Below, piece after piece: positions 50,036-58,241 of a DNA stretch of 64,000 nt; positions within the stretch are counted from its first letter, which is position 1, and each line of letters starts with the position of its first letter. The DNA is from Pseudomonadota bacterium (GTDB lineage Bacteria > Pseudomonadota > Gammaproteobacteria > Burkholderiales > Thiobacteraceae). Both the position numbers and the translations under genes were made by a program. The notes below the pieces were generated by a model. It was not told the DNA's origin. It did not search any database and saw nothing but the letters and a program-made list of their open reading frames with translations. Where the stretch lies: positions 148,212-212,211 of the forward strand of contig JAKANO010000006.1 in NCBI GenBank assembly GCA_021812385.1, in the 5' to 3' direction.

Positions 50036-51343
50036 CTAAGGGTTTTGCAAGCCCCGCAGGGTGCGCTTGATCAGGCACAAATCTTCCCATGCCTTGGCTT
50101 TGTCCTGCAAAGTCCGCAGCAGATAAGCTGGATGATAGGTCACAATCAACGCCCTGCCTTGATATTCGAGCAACTGACCGCGCAGGCTGGCGATGCTCGC
50201 TTCCTTGCCCAGCAAGCGCGTTGCCGCCACCTTGCCCAGGGCCACGATCAGCTTGGGCGCGATCAAGGCAATCTGGCGATCGAGATATGGCGCGCAAGCG
50301 GCGATTTCGCTGTGCTCCGGATTGCGATTGTCCGGCGGGCGGCACTTCACCACATTGGCGATGTAAACTTTTTGTCTGCGCTTGAGCTCGATGCTGGCGA
50401 GCATATTATCCAGCAGCTTGCCGGCCTGGCCGACGAAAGGCTCGCCTTGTTGATCTTCCTCTTCGCCCGGCGCCTCGCCGACGAACAGGATATCCGCTTG
50501 CTCGTCGCCGACGCCGAACACGGCTTGCGTGCGATTGGCGTGCAGCGGGCAAAGGGTGCAAGCGGCGACGGCTTGTTTAAGTTGCGGCCAGTCCATCTGT
50601 GCAATCTCTGATACAGCGCTGGTTGCCGGCGCTACAGAAAGTTGCTCCGCTTCAATACCGGGAGTTTCAGATGTTTCCAAGTGCCGCACATCTGTAGCGC
50701 CGGCATCCTTGCCGGCAACAAACCCCGCCCGCCCATACGCATACTGATCCGGCGCAGCTGCCAAATTCGCCTTAACCGGATTTTGCTGCACATACTGCAC
50801 GCAACGATCGAACTCATCTTGATTGCGCAGCAATCTGTCGTAGCTCTCGCCCTGCCAGAACGCGCCGTCGCGGCCCAATATTCGATTCGCCTCGGTCGCG
50901 GTATAGGATTTCAAGCTGTGCAAAATATCGCTCAAGCTGTGCGCGCCGCGCGGCTCGATCACCAAGTGCACATGATTCGGCATCACCACCCAATCGTGCA
51001 GCACATAGCGCTCGCCATCGAAGGTCTTGAGCGCATGCACCAGCATCAACGCAATTTCTGGTTTGCTTAAGGCGCACTCGCCGTGACCGGCATCAAGGTA
51101 ATGCTCGATTTTTTTTGAGCGCGCTTCCGGAGGTATTTCCCTTAGTTCTTCGAGCGCAGTTTGCGGCAGGCTATCCGCCAAGCGGAAGGTGACGAAATAA
51201 ATGCCGCCCTCTGCCTTTAAGTGCGGCAAGGATGTCGGCGCTACCGTAAGCTGTTCAGTTGCAGCGGCAAGCTCAGCGTCACGCGCGCGCCACAACGGCG
51301 ACAAATTCAACGCTTCCAGCCATTCCTGCGAGTAAGCTTTCAT
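50036..51343 (-). CDS. udg: family 4 uracil-DNA glycosylase with in-frame RAYT transposase insertion
   Basis: 435-codon single open frame. Residues 1-28 are the usual betaproteobacterial UDG N-terminus (MKAYSQEWLEALNLSPLWRA). Residues about 40-210 are a REP-associated tyrosine transposase: GIYFVTFRLADSLP, HUH motif VVMPNHVHLVIEP (H124, H126), FWQGESYDRLLRN and YVQQNPVKANL. Residues 250-435 are the UDG core with Fe-S cysteines C262, C265, C334 (VVKCRPP) and C350, GEAPGEEEDQQGEPFVGQAG and the catalytic-region HPAYLLR. REPs flank the insert. The start overlaps rimI (ATGA), the normal tsaB-rimI-udg order. Both halves look intact. Confidence 0.92.
   Translation of the reverse strand: MKAYSQEWLEALNLSPLWRARDAELAAATEQLTVAPTSLPHLKAEGGIYFVTFRLADSLPQTALEELREIPPEARSKKIEHYLDAGHGECALSKPEIALMLVHALKTFDGERYVLHDWVVMPNHVHLVIEPRGAHSLSDILHSLKSYTATEANRILGRDGAFWQGESYDRLLRNQDEFDRCVQYVQQNPVKANLAAAPDQYAYGRAGFVAGKDAGATDVRHLETSETPGIEAEQLSVAPATSAVSEIAQMDWPQLKQAVAACTLCPLHANRTQAVFGVGDEQADILFVGEAPGEEEDQQGEPFVGQAGKLLDNMLASIELKRRQKVYIANVVKCRPPDNRNPEHSEIAACAPYLDRQIALIAPKLIVALGKVAATRLLGKEASIASLRGQLLEYQGRALIVTYHPAYLLRTLQDKAKAWEDLCLIKRTLRGLQNP
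50616..50716. repeat. REP pair at the downstream flank of the RAYT segment in udg
   Basis: Two GTAG-headed REPs facing each other: 50616-50635 (minus, GTAGCGCCGGCAACCAGCGC) and 50694-50716 (plus, GTAGCGCCGGCATCCTTGCC plus GGC). The stem is GCCGGC with a six-base loop in the second. They are translated as part of the UDG frame (about residues 209-242) and belong to the same family as the pair at 30653-30740. Confidence 0.88.
51221..51244 (-). repeat. degenerate REP at the upstream flank of the RAYT segment in udg
   Basis: On the minus strand GTAGCGCCGACATCCTTGCC followed by GCAC. The head and loop are identical to the intact REPs but two stem positions are changed. It encodes about residues 34-41 of the fusion. 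With the pair at 50616-50716 it brackets the transposase domain. Confidence 0.8.
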
Positions 51344-51801
51344 AGCACCAAGCCCATCAGAATCGCATCTTCGCGCCCATCGTGCGCCGGGTAATAGCCG
51401 CGGCGCGTCGCCATTTCGTTGAAGCCGATGTCTTCGTACAGACGGCGCGCAGCCCGATTCGACGGCCGCACTTCCAGAAACATCATGTCCGCATGGTATT
51501 CGCGCGCGACCTTGATCAAGTGCTGCAAGAAACGCCGCCCGATCCCTTGGCGCTGCCAATCTTGGCCGATCGCGATATTCAACACGTGCGCCTCGCCCGC
51601 CCCCAGCATCAGCACCGCATAGCCCACCAGTACCGAACCGAACTCGCATACCCAACAGCTATAGCCGGCATTCAGGGAATCGGTGAAATTGCCCGGCGTC
51701 CACGGAAAGGTGTAGAGCACGCGCTCCAGCGGCATGATCGCCGCCACGTCCGCTTTGTTCATGGGGCGAAATGAAAATACCGGCTCAGGCACGGCGTTCA
51801 T
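51340..51801 (-). CDS. rimI: ribosomal protein bS18 alanine N-acetyltransferase
   Basis: 153-aa GNAT enzyme. Acetyl-CoA motif IGQDWQRQGIGRRFLQHLI (about 78-96), preceded by AHVLNIAIG and followed by FLEVRPSNRAARRLYEDIGF. The C-terminal YYPAHDGREDAILMGLVL is typical of RimI. It overlaps tsaB (ATGA) upstream and udg (ATGA) downstream, so the three are translationally coupled. Confidence 0.95.
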   Translation of the reverse strand: MNAVPEPVFSFRPMNKADVAAIMPLERVLYTFPWTPGNFTDSLNAGYSCWVCEFGSVLVGYAVLMLGAGEAHVLNIAIGQDWQRQGIGRRFLQHLIKVAREYHADMMFLEVRPSNRAARRLYEDIGFNEMATRRGYYPAHDGREDAILMGLVL

Positions 51802-52469
51802 CGCTCGCTCGTTTTCAACGCGACTTTATCGCGAATATATAGGGGGGCGGCGTCCCACGCGGGTACGCCTTGACCCTGGGCCAAGCGCTGCGCGCCGAGT
51901 TGCGCGATCTCGCGCGCATGCGGATAGCGCTCATCCCAAACCGCGCCGAGATGGTCCGCATACTGCAAGCGCAGCGCGCCATCGGCCACCTTGAAACCGC
52001 TGCCGATGCCGTGCCAATCTTGCCCGATAAGCGCCGGCACGGCTTGTGCCGAATACAAGCCCGGCGCATGGATCTCCGTCCAATCCTCGCCATTGCGCTG
52101 ATACGCCGCGTGATACACCTCGCGCATGCGTGCATCGATGCAGGCAATCACGCGCGGATGTTCGCTTTGCGCCGCCAAGGCCAGCAAGGTCGGGACGCCC
52201 ACCAGCGGCAAATCCGCGCCGAACGCCAAGCCCTGCGCAATGCCGCAAGCAATGCGAATGCCGGTAAACGAACCCGGCCCCTGGCCGAAGGCCACGCCAT
52301 CCAGGCTGCGCAGGCGCACACCGGCCTCGACCAGCAGCACCTCCAGCATCGGTAATGTGAGCTCGGAATGACTTTGCCCGGCTTGCGTCTCGCGCACCAG
52401 GATTTCGCCGTCGATGAGCAAAGCCAGGGATAGGTATTCGGTAGAAGTGTCGAGAGCCAAGACGCGCAT
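51798..52469 (-). CDS. tsaB: tRNA threonylcarbamoyladenosine biosynthesis protein TsaB
   Basis: 223-aa ASKHA-fold protein that partners TsaD in t6A formation on ANN-decoding tRNAs. Signatures are LALDTSTEYLSLAL at the N-terminus, QSHSELTLPMLEVLL, and GQGPGSFTGIRIACGIAQGLAFG (about 62-84). The length fits the family. It is first of the tsaB-rimI-udg operon. Confidence 0.95.
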   Translation of the reverse strand: MRVLALDTSTEYLSLALLIDGEILVRETQAGQSHSELTLPMLEVLLVEAGVRLRSLDGVAFGQGPGSFTGIRIACGIAQGLAFGADLPLVGVPTLLALAAQSEHPRVIACIDARMREVYHAAYQRNGEDWTEIHAPGLYSAQAVPALIGQDWHGIGSGFKVADGALRLQYADHLGAVWDERYPHAREIAQLGAQRLAQGQGVPAWDAAPLYIRDKVALKTSER

Positions 52470-52502
52470 AAGGCAGATTATAAAGCCAAGCGCGCGAATA
52501 CC

Positions 52503-53663
52503 CTAAACGCGCAGCAGGTCCAGACCGGGAAACTTTCCGTTCAAAACCCCGCGCGCATCCAGGCCCCACCATTTCTCGATGACCGTGGCGTAGAGGCGAC
52601 GAAAATCCACGCTATGCAGCATATTTCCGCCTTCCAACTGACTCAGGCTGGGAGCTTGGCCATATAAACCGCCTTGCACTTTCCCACCCAAAACAAAATG
52701 CGCATTGGCGGTGCCATGATCGGTGCCAAGACTGCCGTTCTCCTGCGGCCGCCGCCCGAACTCGGCATAGGTCATGATCATGGTGCTATCCCAGCGCGCA
52801 ATTTCCTGCATGGCGGATTTGAATGCCGCCAGCCCTTCGGCCAATTCCTTGAGTAACCGCTGTTGCGTGTTCGGCTGGCCGTTGTGGGTATCGAAACCAT
52901 TGAGGGTGACCCGCACTACCGCCACGCCCGACTTTCCGGAAACCACGTTGGCGGCCGTCTTCAGCGCATTGCCGAACGGCCCTTGAGGAAATTCCGTGCG
53001 AAAACTTCGTTCGCCGGCAAGACCCGCTGCCGCCTGCACAATGTCGCCCTCGACTTTCAAGATATGCGCCAAGGCCGCGTTCTTGGATTTTGCCGCAGCA
53101 TCATCGGCAAAGCGCGCCTGGCGCATGAACTGTTGCGTATTGTTCAAGACGATGGCGCGCGAACCCGTGCCGCCGAGCGGCCCCATGTCCTGCGATCCGA
53201 TGACCACGCCATCCGCCGCGAATGCAGCAGGCACCGGATGCGCCTTAAAATTGCGCGCCAACCAGCCATCCGCCAGGTACTCGCTGGATGCGGATGCGGA
53301 TTCCCAAATTTCGATGGAACGGAAATGCGAGAGATTGGGCTGCGCATAGCCCACCCCCTGCACAATGGCCAATTCACGGTTTTGCCACAAGGGCATGAGC
53401 GCTTGCAAAGCTGGATGCAAGCCCACGCGCTCATCCAATTGCAGCACCTCTTCGCGGCGGATGCCGAGCCGCGGGCGCAAGCGATAGTAGTTAGGATCGG
53501 CATAAGGCACCAGCGTATTCAGCCCATCATTGCCGCCCTTAAGCTCGATCAACACCAACAAATTGCGATAGTCGGCTGCGGGCGCTGCGGCAAAAGCCAA
53601 ATTCGGCAATGCCGATACCAGCGGCACCAGACCGAGCGCGCCGAGAAAGTCACGACGTAGCAT
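52503..53663 (-). CDS. DUF1501 family exported protein
   Basis: 386-aa protein with a twin-arginine signal (MLRRDFLGALGLVPLVSALP) indicating Tat export; ATG 53663 is chosen for this and for AGGTGAGG upstream. Conserved DUF1501 features: LLVLIELKGGNDGLNTLVPY, YYRLRPRLGI, MTYAEFGRRPQENGSLGTDHGTAN and GGKVQGGLYGQAPSL. The fold resembles sulfatases/alkaline phosphatases. It is paired with DUF1800 upstream, the standard partnership, of unknown function. Confidence 0.93.
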   Translation of the reverse strand: MLRRDFLGALGLVPLVSALPNLAFAAAPAADYRNLLVLIELKGGNDGLNTLVPYADPNYYRLRPRLGIRREEVLQLDERVGLHPALQALMPLWQNRELAIVQGVGYAQPNLSHFRSIEIWESASASSEYLADGWLARNFKAHPVPAAFAADGVVIGSQDMGPLGGTGSRAIVLNNTQQFMRQARFADDAAAKSKNAALAHILKVEGDIVQAAAGLAGERSFRTEFPQGPFGNALKTAANVVSGKSGVAVVRVTLNGFDTHNGQPNTQQRLLKELAEGLAAFKSAMQEIARWDSTMIMTYAEFGRRPQENGSLGTDHGTANAHFVLGGKVQGGLYGQAPSLSQLEGGNMLHSVDFRRLYATVIEKWWGLDARGVLNGKFPGLDLLRV

Positions 53664-53702
53664 GCTGCACCTCACCTTTCCTTGTGTCGGCTCATTCACC
53701 GG

Positions 53703-55154
53703 CTACTTCAATTGATAGACCGGATCGAGCGCGAGATGGCGCACGAATGCAATCCGGCCGCCGCCATCACCGCCGCTAAAAGGCTGGCTGGGCGGCAGCG
53801 CCAACAGCAGTTTTTCGGCTTGGGCGCGCCGCGCATTCTCGTTACCGCTCAATTCGGCAAAGAAGCGCTGCACGTCGAACACGCCACTATTCAGCTGCGC
53901 CATGCGGCTCGCGCCCAACGCTGCGCCGCCATTCTCCGCCGCAGCATCGGCTTGCTGGTTCCTGGGCATTTCCTGCGCACGAAATATGCGCGCCATGATT
54001 TGCTTGCGCCCGAGCAAGCTTGTGCTGTTGATCCTATCCTCGCCGCCGGGCCAGCCTTTCACATTCGGCGGCGCGAAAATATCCTGTCCCAGCTGGCGTC
54101 CCGCCAAGGCGTACAAACGCGGATCCAAACCCTCGATATGGAATTGCCGCGCAGTGCCGACCAGCAGCTCAACCGGCGATTTGATCAGCGCTGCGCGATT
54201 TTCCTTTGCGTAAAACGCATCCGAGAGCAGCAAGGCGCGCAGTACGGGCTTTATCTCATAATGCGATGCGCGGAAAATGCCGGCCAAGCGTTTAACTTCC
54301 GTTGCCGCCGGTTGCGGAGAAACAAACTCGCGCCATAATTTAGTGACCACAAATTCCGCCGTTGCCGGTTGCGCGAGCAGGACATCCAGCACATCGTCGC
54401 CATCCAGGTTTCCGCTGCGCCCGAGCACCGTCTTTTCACCCCCATCGTGCAAAAAAGGATAAAAGCGGAATGCGTAGGTTGTGCGATCCAGGCTCCAGCC
54501 GGTAAAAGCGCGCGCCGCTTCCTTGACATCCTGCTCGGTGTAATGGCCCACGCCAAGGGTGAACAGCTCCATCAACTCCCGGGCAAAGTTCTCGTTGGGC
54601 TGGCCACGACGATTAGAAGCGCTATCCAGATACACCACCATCGCCGGGTCCCTGCCAACGGCATGCAACAGTTCGCCGAAATTGCCCAGCGCATAGCGCC
54701 GCAGCAAGATATTTTGGCGATACATCAACTGCGGCCCCTTGACCTTCTCCAAACTGGACACGAAATGGTTGTGCCAGAAAAGCGTCATGCGCTCGGTCAA
54801 CGGAGAAGATGTTTGCAGCATCTCTTGATACCACCAGGCGCGCAGCTCAAAGCCCTTGCGCAGGGTTTCTCGCACGAACTTGCGCCGCTGCTCTTGCGTC
54901 ATGGCTTGCACTTCTTGCCGTGGCGGCAATGGCTCAAGCACCCATGCCGGCGGTGCAACGCGCGCTTCCGTCAAGGTGGCGGAAAGAATCCGATCCACCG
55001 CTTGCTGACGCGACAGCTGCGCAAACAAATCAAGCTCGGACGCGGTCGGGGCAAATCCGCTGCGCGCCAGCAAATGGCGCGCATCGTCGTAACCCATGCC
55101 GCTCCCGTGGGCCAAACCGGCCCACAGAAACAGCAAGCAGAGAAGGCCTTTCAT
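53703..55154 (-). CDS. DUF1800 family exported protein
   Basis: 483-aa protein with a signal peptide (MKGLLCLLFLWAGLAHGSG). Family motifs: ARHLLARSGFAPTASELD, LTERMTLFWHNHFVSSLEKV, QPNENFARELMELFTLGVGHYTEQDV and APPNVKGWPGGEDRINSTSLLGR. It is always found with DUF1501 proteins; predicted extracytoplasmic, function unknown. The DUF1501 gene follows 39 nt downstream. An EF-hand protein gene follows next on the 5' side. Confidence 0.93.
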   Translation of the reverse strand: MKGLLCLLFLWAGLAHGSGMGYDDARHLLARSGFAPTASELDLFAQLSRQQAVDRILSATLTEARVAPPAWVLEPLPPRQEVQAMTQEQRRKFVRETLRKGFELRAWWYQEMLQTSSPLTERMTLFWHNHFVSSLEKVKGPQLMYRQNILLRRYALGNFGELLHAVGRDPAMVVYLDSASNRRGQPNENFARELMELFTLGVGHYTEQDVKEAARAFTGWSLDRTTYAFRFYPFLHDGGEKTVLGRSGNLDGDDVLDVLLAQPATAEFVVTKLWREFVSPQPAATEVKRLAGIFRASHYEIKPVLRALLLSDAFYAKENRAALIKSPVELLVGTARQFHIEGLDPRLYALAGRQLGQDIFAPPNVKGWPGGEDRINSTSLLGRKQIMARIFRAQEMPRNQQADAAAENGGAALGASRMAQLNSGVFDVQRFFAELSGNENARRAQAEKLLLALPPSQPFSGGDGGGRIAFVRHLALDPVYQLK

Positions 55155-55160
55155 GCCTGC

Positions 55161-55526
55161 CTAGGTTCCCGAACCCGACTCTGCGGAAGGTTGACCGAGA
55201 TGCCGCTCACCTTTATTTGCATGGCGCGCTTGCCGGGCTTGGCGCATTTCCGCTTGCGTCAACTGGCCATCGCCATTGGCATCCAATTTATCGAAATGCT
55301 CAGCCAACTTGGGCGCATTTTGCTGCGCCTCCTCGCGGCTGATCTTGCCGTCTTGATTGGCGTCGAGTTTATTCCAACGCTGCTTCATCTGCTCGTGGCG
55401 CTGGGCGCGCTGCTCCGGGCTGGGGCGCTGGCGCGGCGTTGCTTCTTCGGCGGCAAATACACTCGCGCTCAAAAGGCCCGCAAGCGTGGTTAAAACAAGC
55501 GTGTCTCTAATTGCCTTATGCATCAT
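55161..55526 (-). CDS. periplasmic EF-hand protein
   Basis: A 121-aa exported protein (signal to about residue 25, LLSASVFA). Two canonical calcium loops are present: DANQDGKISREEA and DANGDGQLTQAEM, with D-x-D/N-x-D/N-G spacing and a terminal Glu. A Gln/Arg-rich linker sits before them. It is 6 nt upstream of the DUF1800 gene and likely co-transcribed. Probably a calcium-binding or sensing protein of the envelope. Confidence 0.88.
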   Translation of the reverse strand: MMHKAIRDTLVLTTLAGLLSASVFAAEEATPRQRPSPEQRAQRHEQMKQRWNKLDANQDGKISREEAQQNAPKLAEHFDKLDANGDGQLTQAEMRQARQARHANKGERHLGQPSAESGSGT

Positions 55527-55567
55527 GTGTCTCCTGAGTTTGGGTCGTTAACGTAGGGCGATAAAGC

Positions 55568-55912
55568 TTAAGGGCGCGCCCTGGGACGCTTCTCGGCATC
55601 GTGCTTCTCGCTATAAATATCCTTGGATAAGGTATTCAGGTCTTGGTGCAGGTCCTTGCGTTCGTCGCGCGTGAGCGTGCCATCGGATTTGTATGCATGT
55701 TCTTCCTGGCGCACGGATCTCCGCTGTTCGCGCAGGCTGCTCGCTTCGCCCTTGGTCAGTTCGCCGGAGCGCACCCCTTGTTTTAGGCGATGGTCCTGGC
55801 GCAGTTGGCGCGCATTGACGTTTGGGTCATGCGGGCGCACAACTCGCTCGGCGGCGGCATGGCCGGACACAATGACGAGTGAAGCAAGCAAAATACTAAA
55901 TGTGGTTTTCAT
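55568..55912 (-). CDS. small periplasmic protein, EF-hand-like
   Basis: 114-aa exported protein (signal MKTTFSILLASLVIVSGHAAA). The mature part is charged and helical: RLKQGVRSGELTKGEASSLRE and YKSDGTLTRDERKDLHQDL. The two halves resemble degenerate EF-hand units (SDGTLTRDE). Similar small proteins are common in Burkholderiales. Function unknown. Confidence 0.8.
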   Translation of the reverse strand: MKTTFSILLASLVIVSGHAAAERVVRPHDPNVNARQLRQDHRLKQGVRSGELTKGEASSLREQRRSVRQEEHAYKSDGTLTRDERKDLHQDLNTLSKDIYSEKHDAEKRPRARP

Positions 55913-56156
55913 CGATATCTCCCAAAGTTAAGCAAGGTTAAAAGGTTTTCCGAATTGGCTGATTCGGATGATGGGCAGATTACCCGGGGGATGTAAATAA
56001 AGTGTTTCGCGTGCACCTGAAATTGTAAAAAAGTGTTGCTTGGGCAGGACAAAGCCAGTCTGGAATCGTGTAACAATTTGTAACCAACGCGCATCCTTGC
56101 AATATCTCGATACATAAGACTTTGCCCCAGGCGCGCGAGCCATTAGCATAGAGGCC
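55913..56156. other. divergent intergenic region before the OmpR-type operon
   Basis: 244 nt holding the promoters of the small periplasmic protein (leftward) and the two-component operon (rightward). No RNA structure, repeat or additional gene is evident. Confidence 0.4.
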
Positions 56157-56882
56157 ATGAAACCTTTGCCGCAACGACTTTTAGTGGTGGACGACGATCT
56201 GCGCTTGCGCGATCTGCTGGGTCAATATTTGTCCGAGCAAGGCTTCAGCGTGGATATGGCAGCCGATGCCGGCGAAATGGATAAAAAGCTGACGCGCAAC
56301 CACTATGCGCTGATGGTGCTCGACCTCATGCTGCCGGGCGAGGATGGGCTGGCGATTTGCCGCCGCCTGCGCGGCAACAGTAACCCCATCCCGATTGTGA
56401 TGCTCACCGCAAAAGGCGATGAAATCGACCGCATCCTCGGCCTGGAAATGGGCGCCGACGATTACCTGCCCAAGCCTTTCAATCCACGCGAGCTGCTGGC
56501 GCGCATCAACGCCGTGCTGCGGCGCAAATCGCCAACGCCACCCGGCGCGCCGGATACCGCGCAAGGCGTGGTGGAATTCGGCCCGTTCCACCTCGACCTC
56601 GCCACGCGCCAACTCACCAAGCAAGGCGTCGCCGTCAGCCTCACCAGCGGCGAGTTTGCCTTACTGAAGACGCTCACTGCACACGCACGCCAACCGCTGT
56701 CGCGCGACAAGCTGATGGAACTGGCGCGCGGCCGCGAGCACGAAGCTTTCGACCGCAGCATCGACGTACAAATTTCGCGCTTGCGCAAACTGCTGGAAGA
56801 AGACCCCGCCAAGCCGCGCCTGATCCAAACCATCTGGGGCTTCGGTTATGTGTTCGTTCCCGAAGGCACGCCACATCAATGA
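56157..56882 (+). CDS. ompR: OmpR family response regulator
   Basis: 241-aa regulator. The receiver (about 1-120) has the acidic pocket VVDDDLRLRDLL, the phospho-Asp in MVLDLMLPGEDGL and Lys in ADDYLPKPFNPREL. The C-terminal winged helix (about 140-235) has GEFALLKTLTAHARQPLSRD and SIDVQISRLRKLLEEDP ... IWGFGYVFVP. It is closest to OmpR proper. The stop overlaps the kinase start (ATGA). Confidence 0.92.
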   Translation: MKPLPQRLLVVDDDLRLRDLLGQYLSEQGFSVDMAADAGEMDKKLTRNHYALMVLDLMLPGEDGLAICRRLRGNSNPIPIVMLTAKGDEIDRILGLEMGADDYLPKPFNPRELLARINAVLRRKSPTPPGAPDTAQGVVEFGPFHLDLATRQLTKQGVAVSLTSGEFALLKTLTAHARQPLSRDKLMELARGREHEAFDRSIDVQISRLRKLLEEDPAKPRLIQTIWGFGYVFVPEGTPHQ

Positions 56883-58180
56883 AGCTGCTGCCCAGCACCC
56901 TGCTTTGGCGCAGTTTTTTTCTGATAGCGGCCTTGATCGTTTGCAGCCAGGTGATTGCGATTTCCATTACCCGCCTCAACGATCGCGAGCCGCGCGCCCA
57001 GCAAATCGCGCAGCAGGCAGCGAGCATCGTCAATTTGTCGCGCACCGCGCTGATTGCCGTGCCGCGCGAGCAGCGGCGTTATCTCTTGACCGAACTGCAT
57101 CGCCAAGAAGGCATCCGCATCTACCCTGCCGCCGCCGATGAACCCCCGGGGCGACTGCCGCAGCATCCGTTTGTAAAAATGATTGCCCGTGAAATCAGGG
57201 CGCGCCTGGGACCGGATACGCGGGTTGAGTTAGGGCGGCACGGCGTACCAGGACTGTGGGTCAGCTTCGCTATCGACGATGACATGTATTGGGTCGCGCT
57301 GCCGCGCATTCCGGTGGAGCGTACATTGCCGATCAAGCTGCTCATTTGGATTGGCGCCAGCATTGTGTTGGCGTCGCTCGGCGCTTGGTTCATCGCCTGG
57401 CGCATCAATCAGCCGCTGAAGGTGCTTGCCGCCAGCGCGCAAAGTATCGGCCAAGGCGCCCAACCGGCGCCGTTGATGGAGGACGGATCGGAAGAAATCC
57501 GCAGCGTCATCCGCAGCTTCAACCAAATGAATCAAGACTTGGCGCGGATGAATCAGGAGCGCACGGTCATGCTGGCCGGCATCTCGCACGACCTGCGCAC
57601 GCCGCTGGCGCGACTGCGGCTGGCGGTGGAGTTGCAGCAAGAAAAAATCGATGAAGCGCAACGTGCCGGGATGGTGCAAGACATCGCCGACCTGGATGCG
57701 ATCATCGGCCAGTTTCTCGCCTTCGCGCGTGGTGCGGAAAATGAAGCGTGCGCATCCGTCGACCTGAACCAGCTCATCACCGAGACCCGCGATCGTTATA
57801 CGCGCAGCGGCAAACATCTCAGCCTCGAACTCGGTGCGCTACCGCCGTTAAACCTGCGCCCCTTGGCCATGCAAAGACTGATTTCGAACTTGGTGGACAA
57901 CGCTCTGCGCCATGGCGGCGACGCAATCACCATTCGCACCGAACACGTCGGCAGCGAAGCCCGGCTCTCTGTGTTGGATCGCGGCCCAGGTATTCCACCC
58001 GAACAAACAGAAATCGCCCTGCAAGCGTTTAGCCGCCTGAATACGGCCCGCAGCGGCCATGCCGGCGCCGGCCTAGGGCTGGCCATCGTGGAACAGATTG
58101 CCCGCATGCATGGCGGGAAGCTTGCATTGCTGCCGCGCAGCGGCGGCGGGTTGGAAGCGCGCGTGATCTTACCGGCTTGA
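56879..58180 (+). CDS. envZ: EnvZ-type sensor histidine kinase
   Basis: 433-aa membrane kinase. TM1 is at about 9-31 and the periplasmic loop at about 32-155. TM2 is at about 157-178, then HAMP (AWRINQPLKVLAASAQSIGQG). HisKA has MLAGISHDLRTPLARLRLAV (His near 239), and HATPase has LISNLVDNALRHGG, DRGPGIPPEQ and GAGLGLAIVEQIARMHGG. Encoded with the OmpR-type regulator by overlap. The signal is not deducible. Confidence 0.92.
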   Translation: MKLLPSTLLWRSFFLIAALIVCSQVIAISITRLNDREPRAQQIAQQAASIVNLSRTALIAVPREQRRYLLTELHRQEGIRIYPAAADEPPGRLPQHPFVKMIAREIRARLGPDTRVELGRHGVPGLWVSFAIDDDMYWVALPRIPVERTLPIKLLIWIGASIVLASLGAWFIAWRINQPLKVLAASAQSIGQGAQPAPLMEDGSEEIRSVIRSFNQMNQDLARMNQERTVMLAGISHDLRTPLARLRLAVELQQEKIDEAQRAGMVQDIADLDAIIGQFLAFARGAENEACASVDLNQLITETRDRYTRSGKHLSLELGALPPLNLRPLAMQRLISNLVDNALRHGGDAITIRTEHVGSEARLSVLDRGPGIPPEQTEIALQAFSRLNTARSGHAGAGLGLAIVEQIARMHGGKLALLPRSGGGLEARVILPA

Positions 58181-58241
58181 TCGCTCCCAAAATCGAGCCG
58201 CGCCAACTACAGTGAAGAAGTACACGCGTATTAAGGCTCCC

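Noticed and set aside
51344..51655. 104-residue N-terminal extension of the UDG-RAYT frame
   Set aside because: It is antisense-independent read-through over rimI in another frame; the ATG overlapping the rimI stop gives the family's normal N-terminus.
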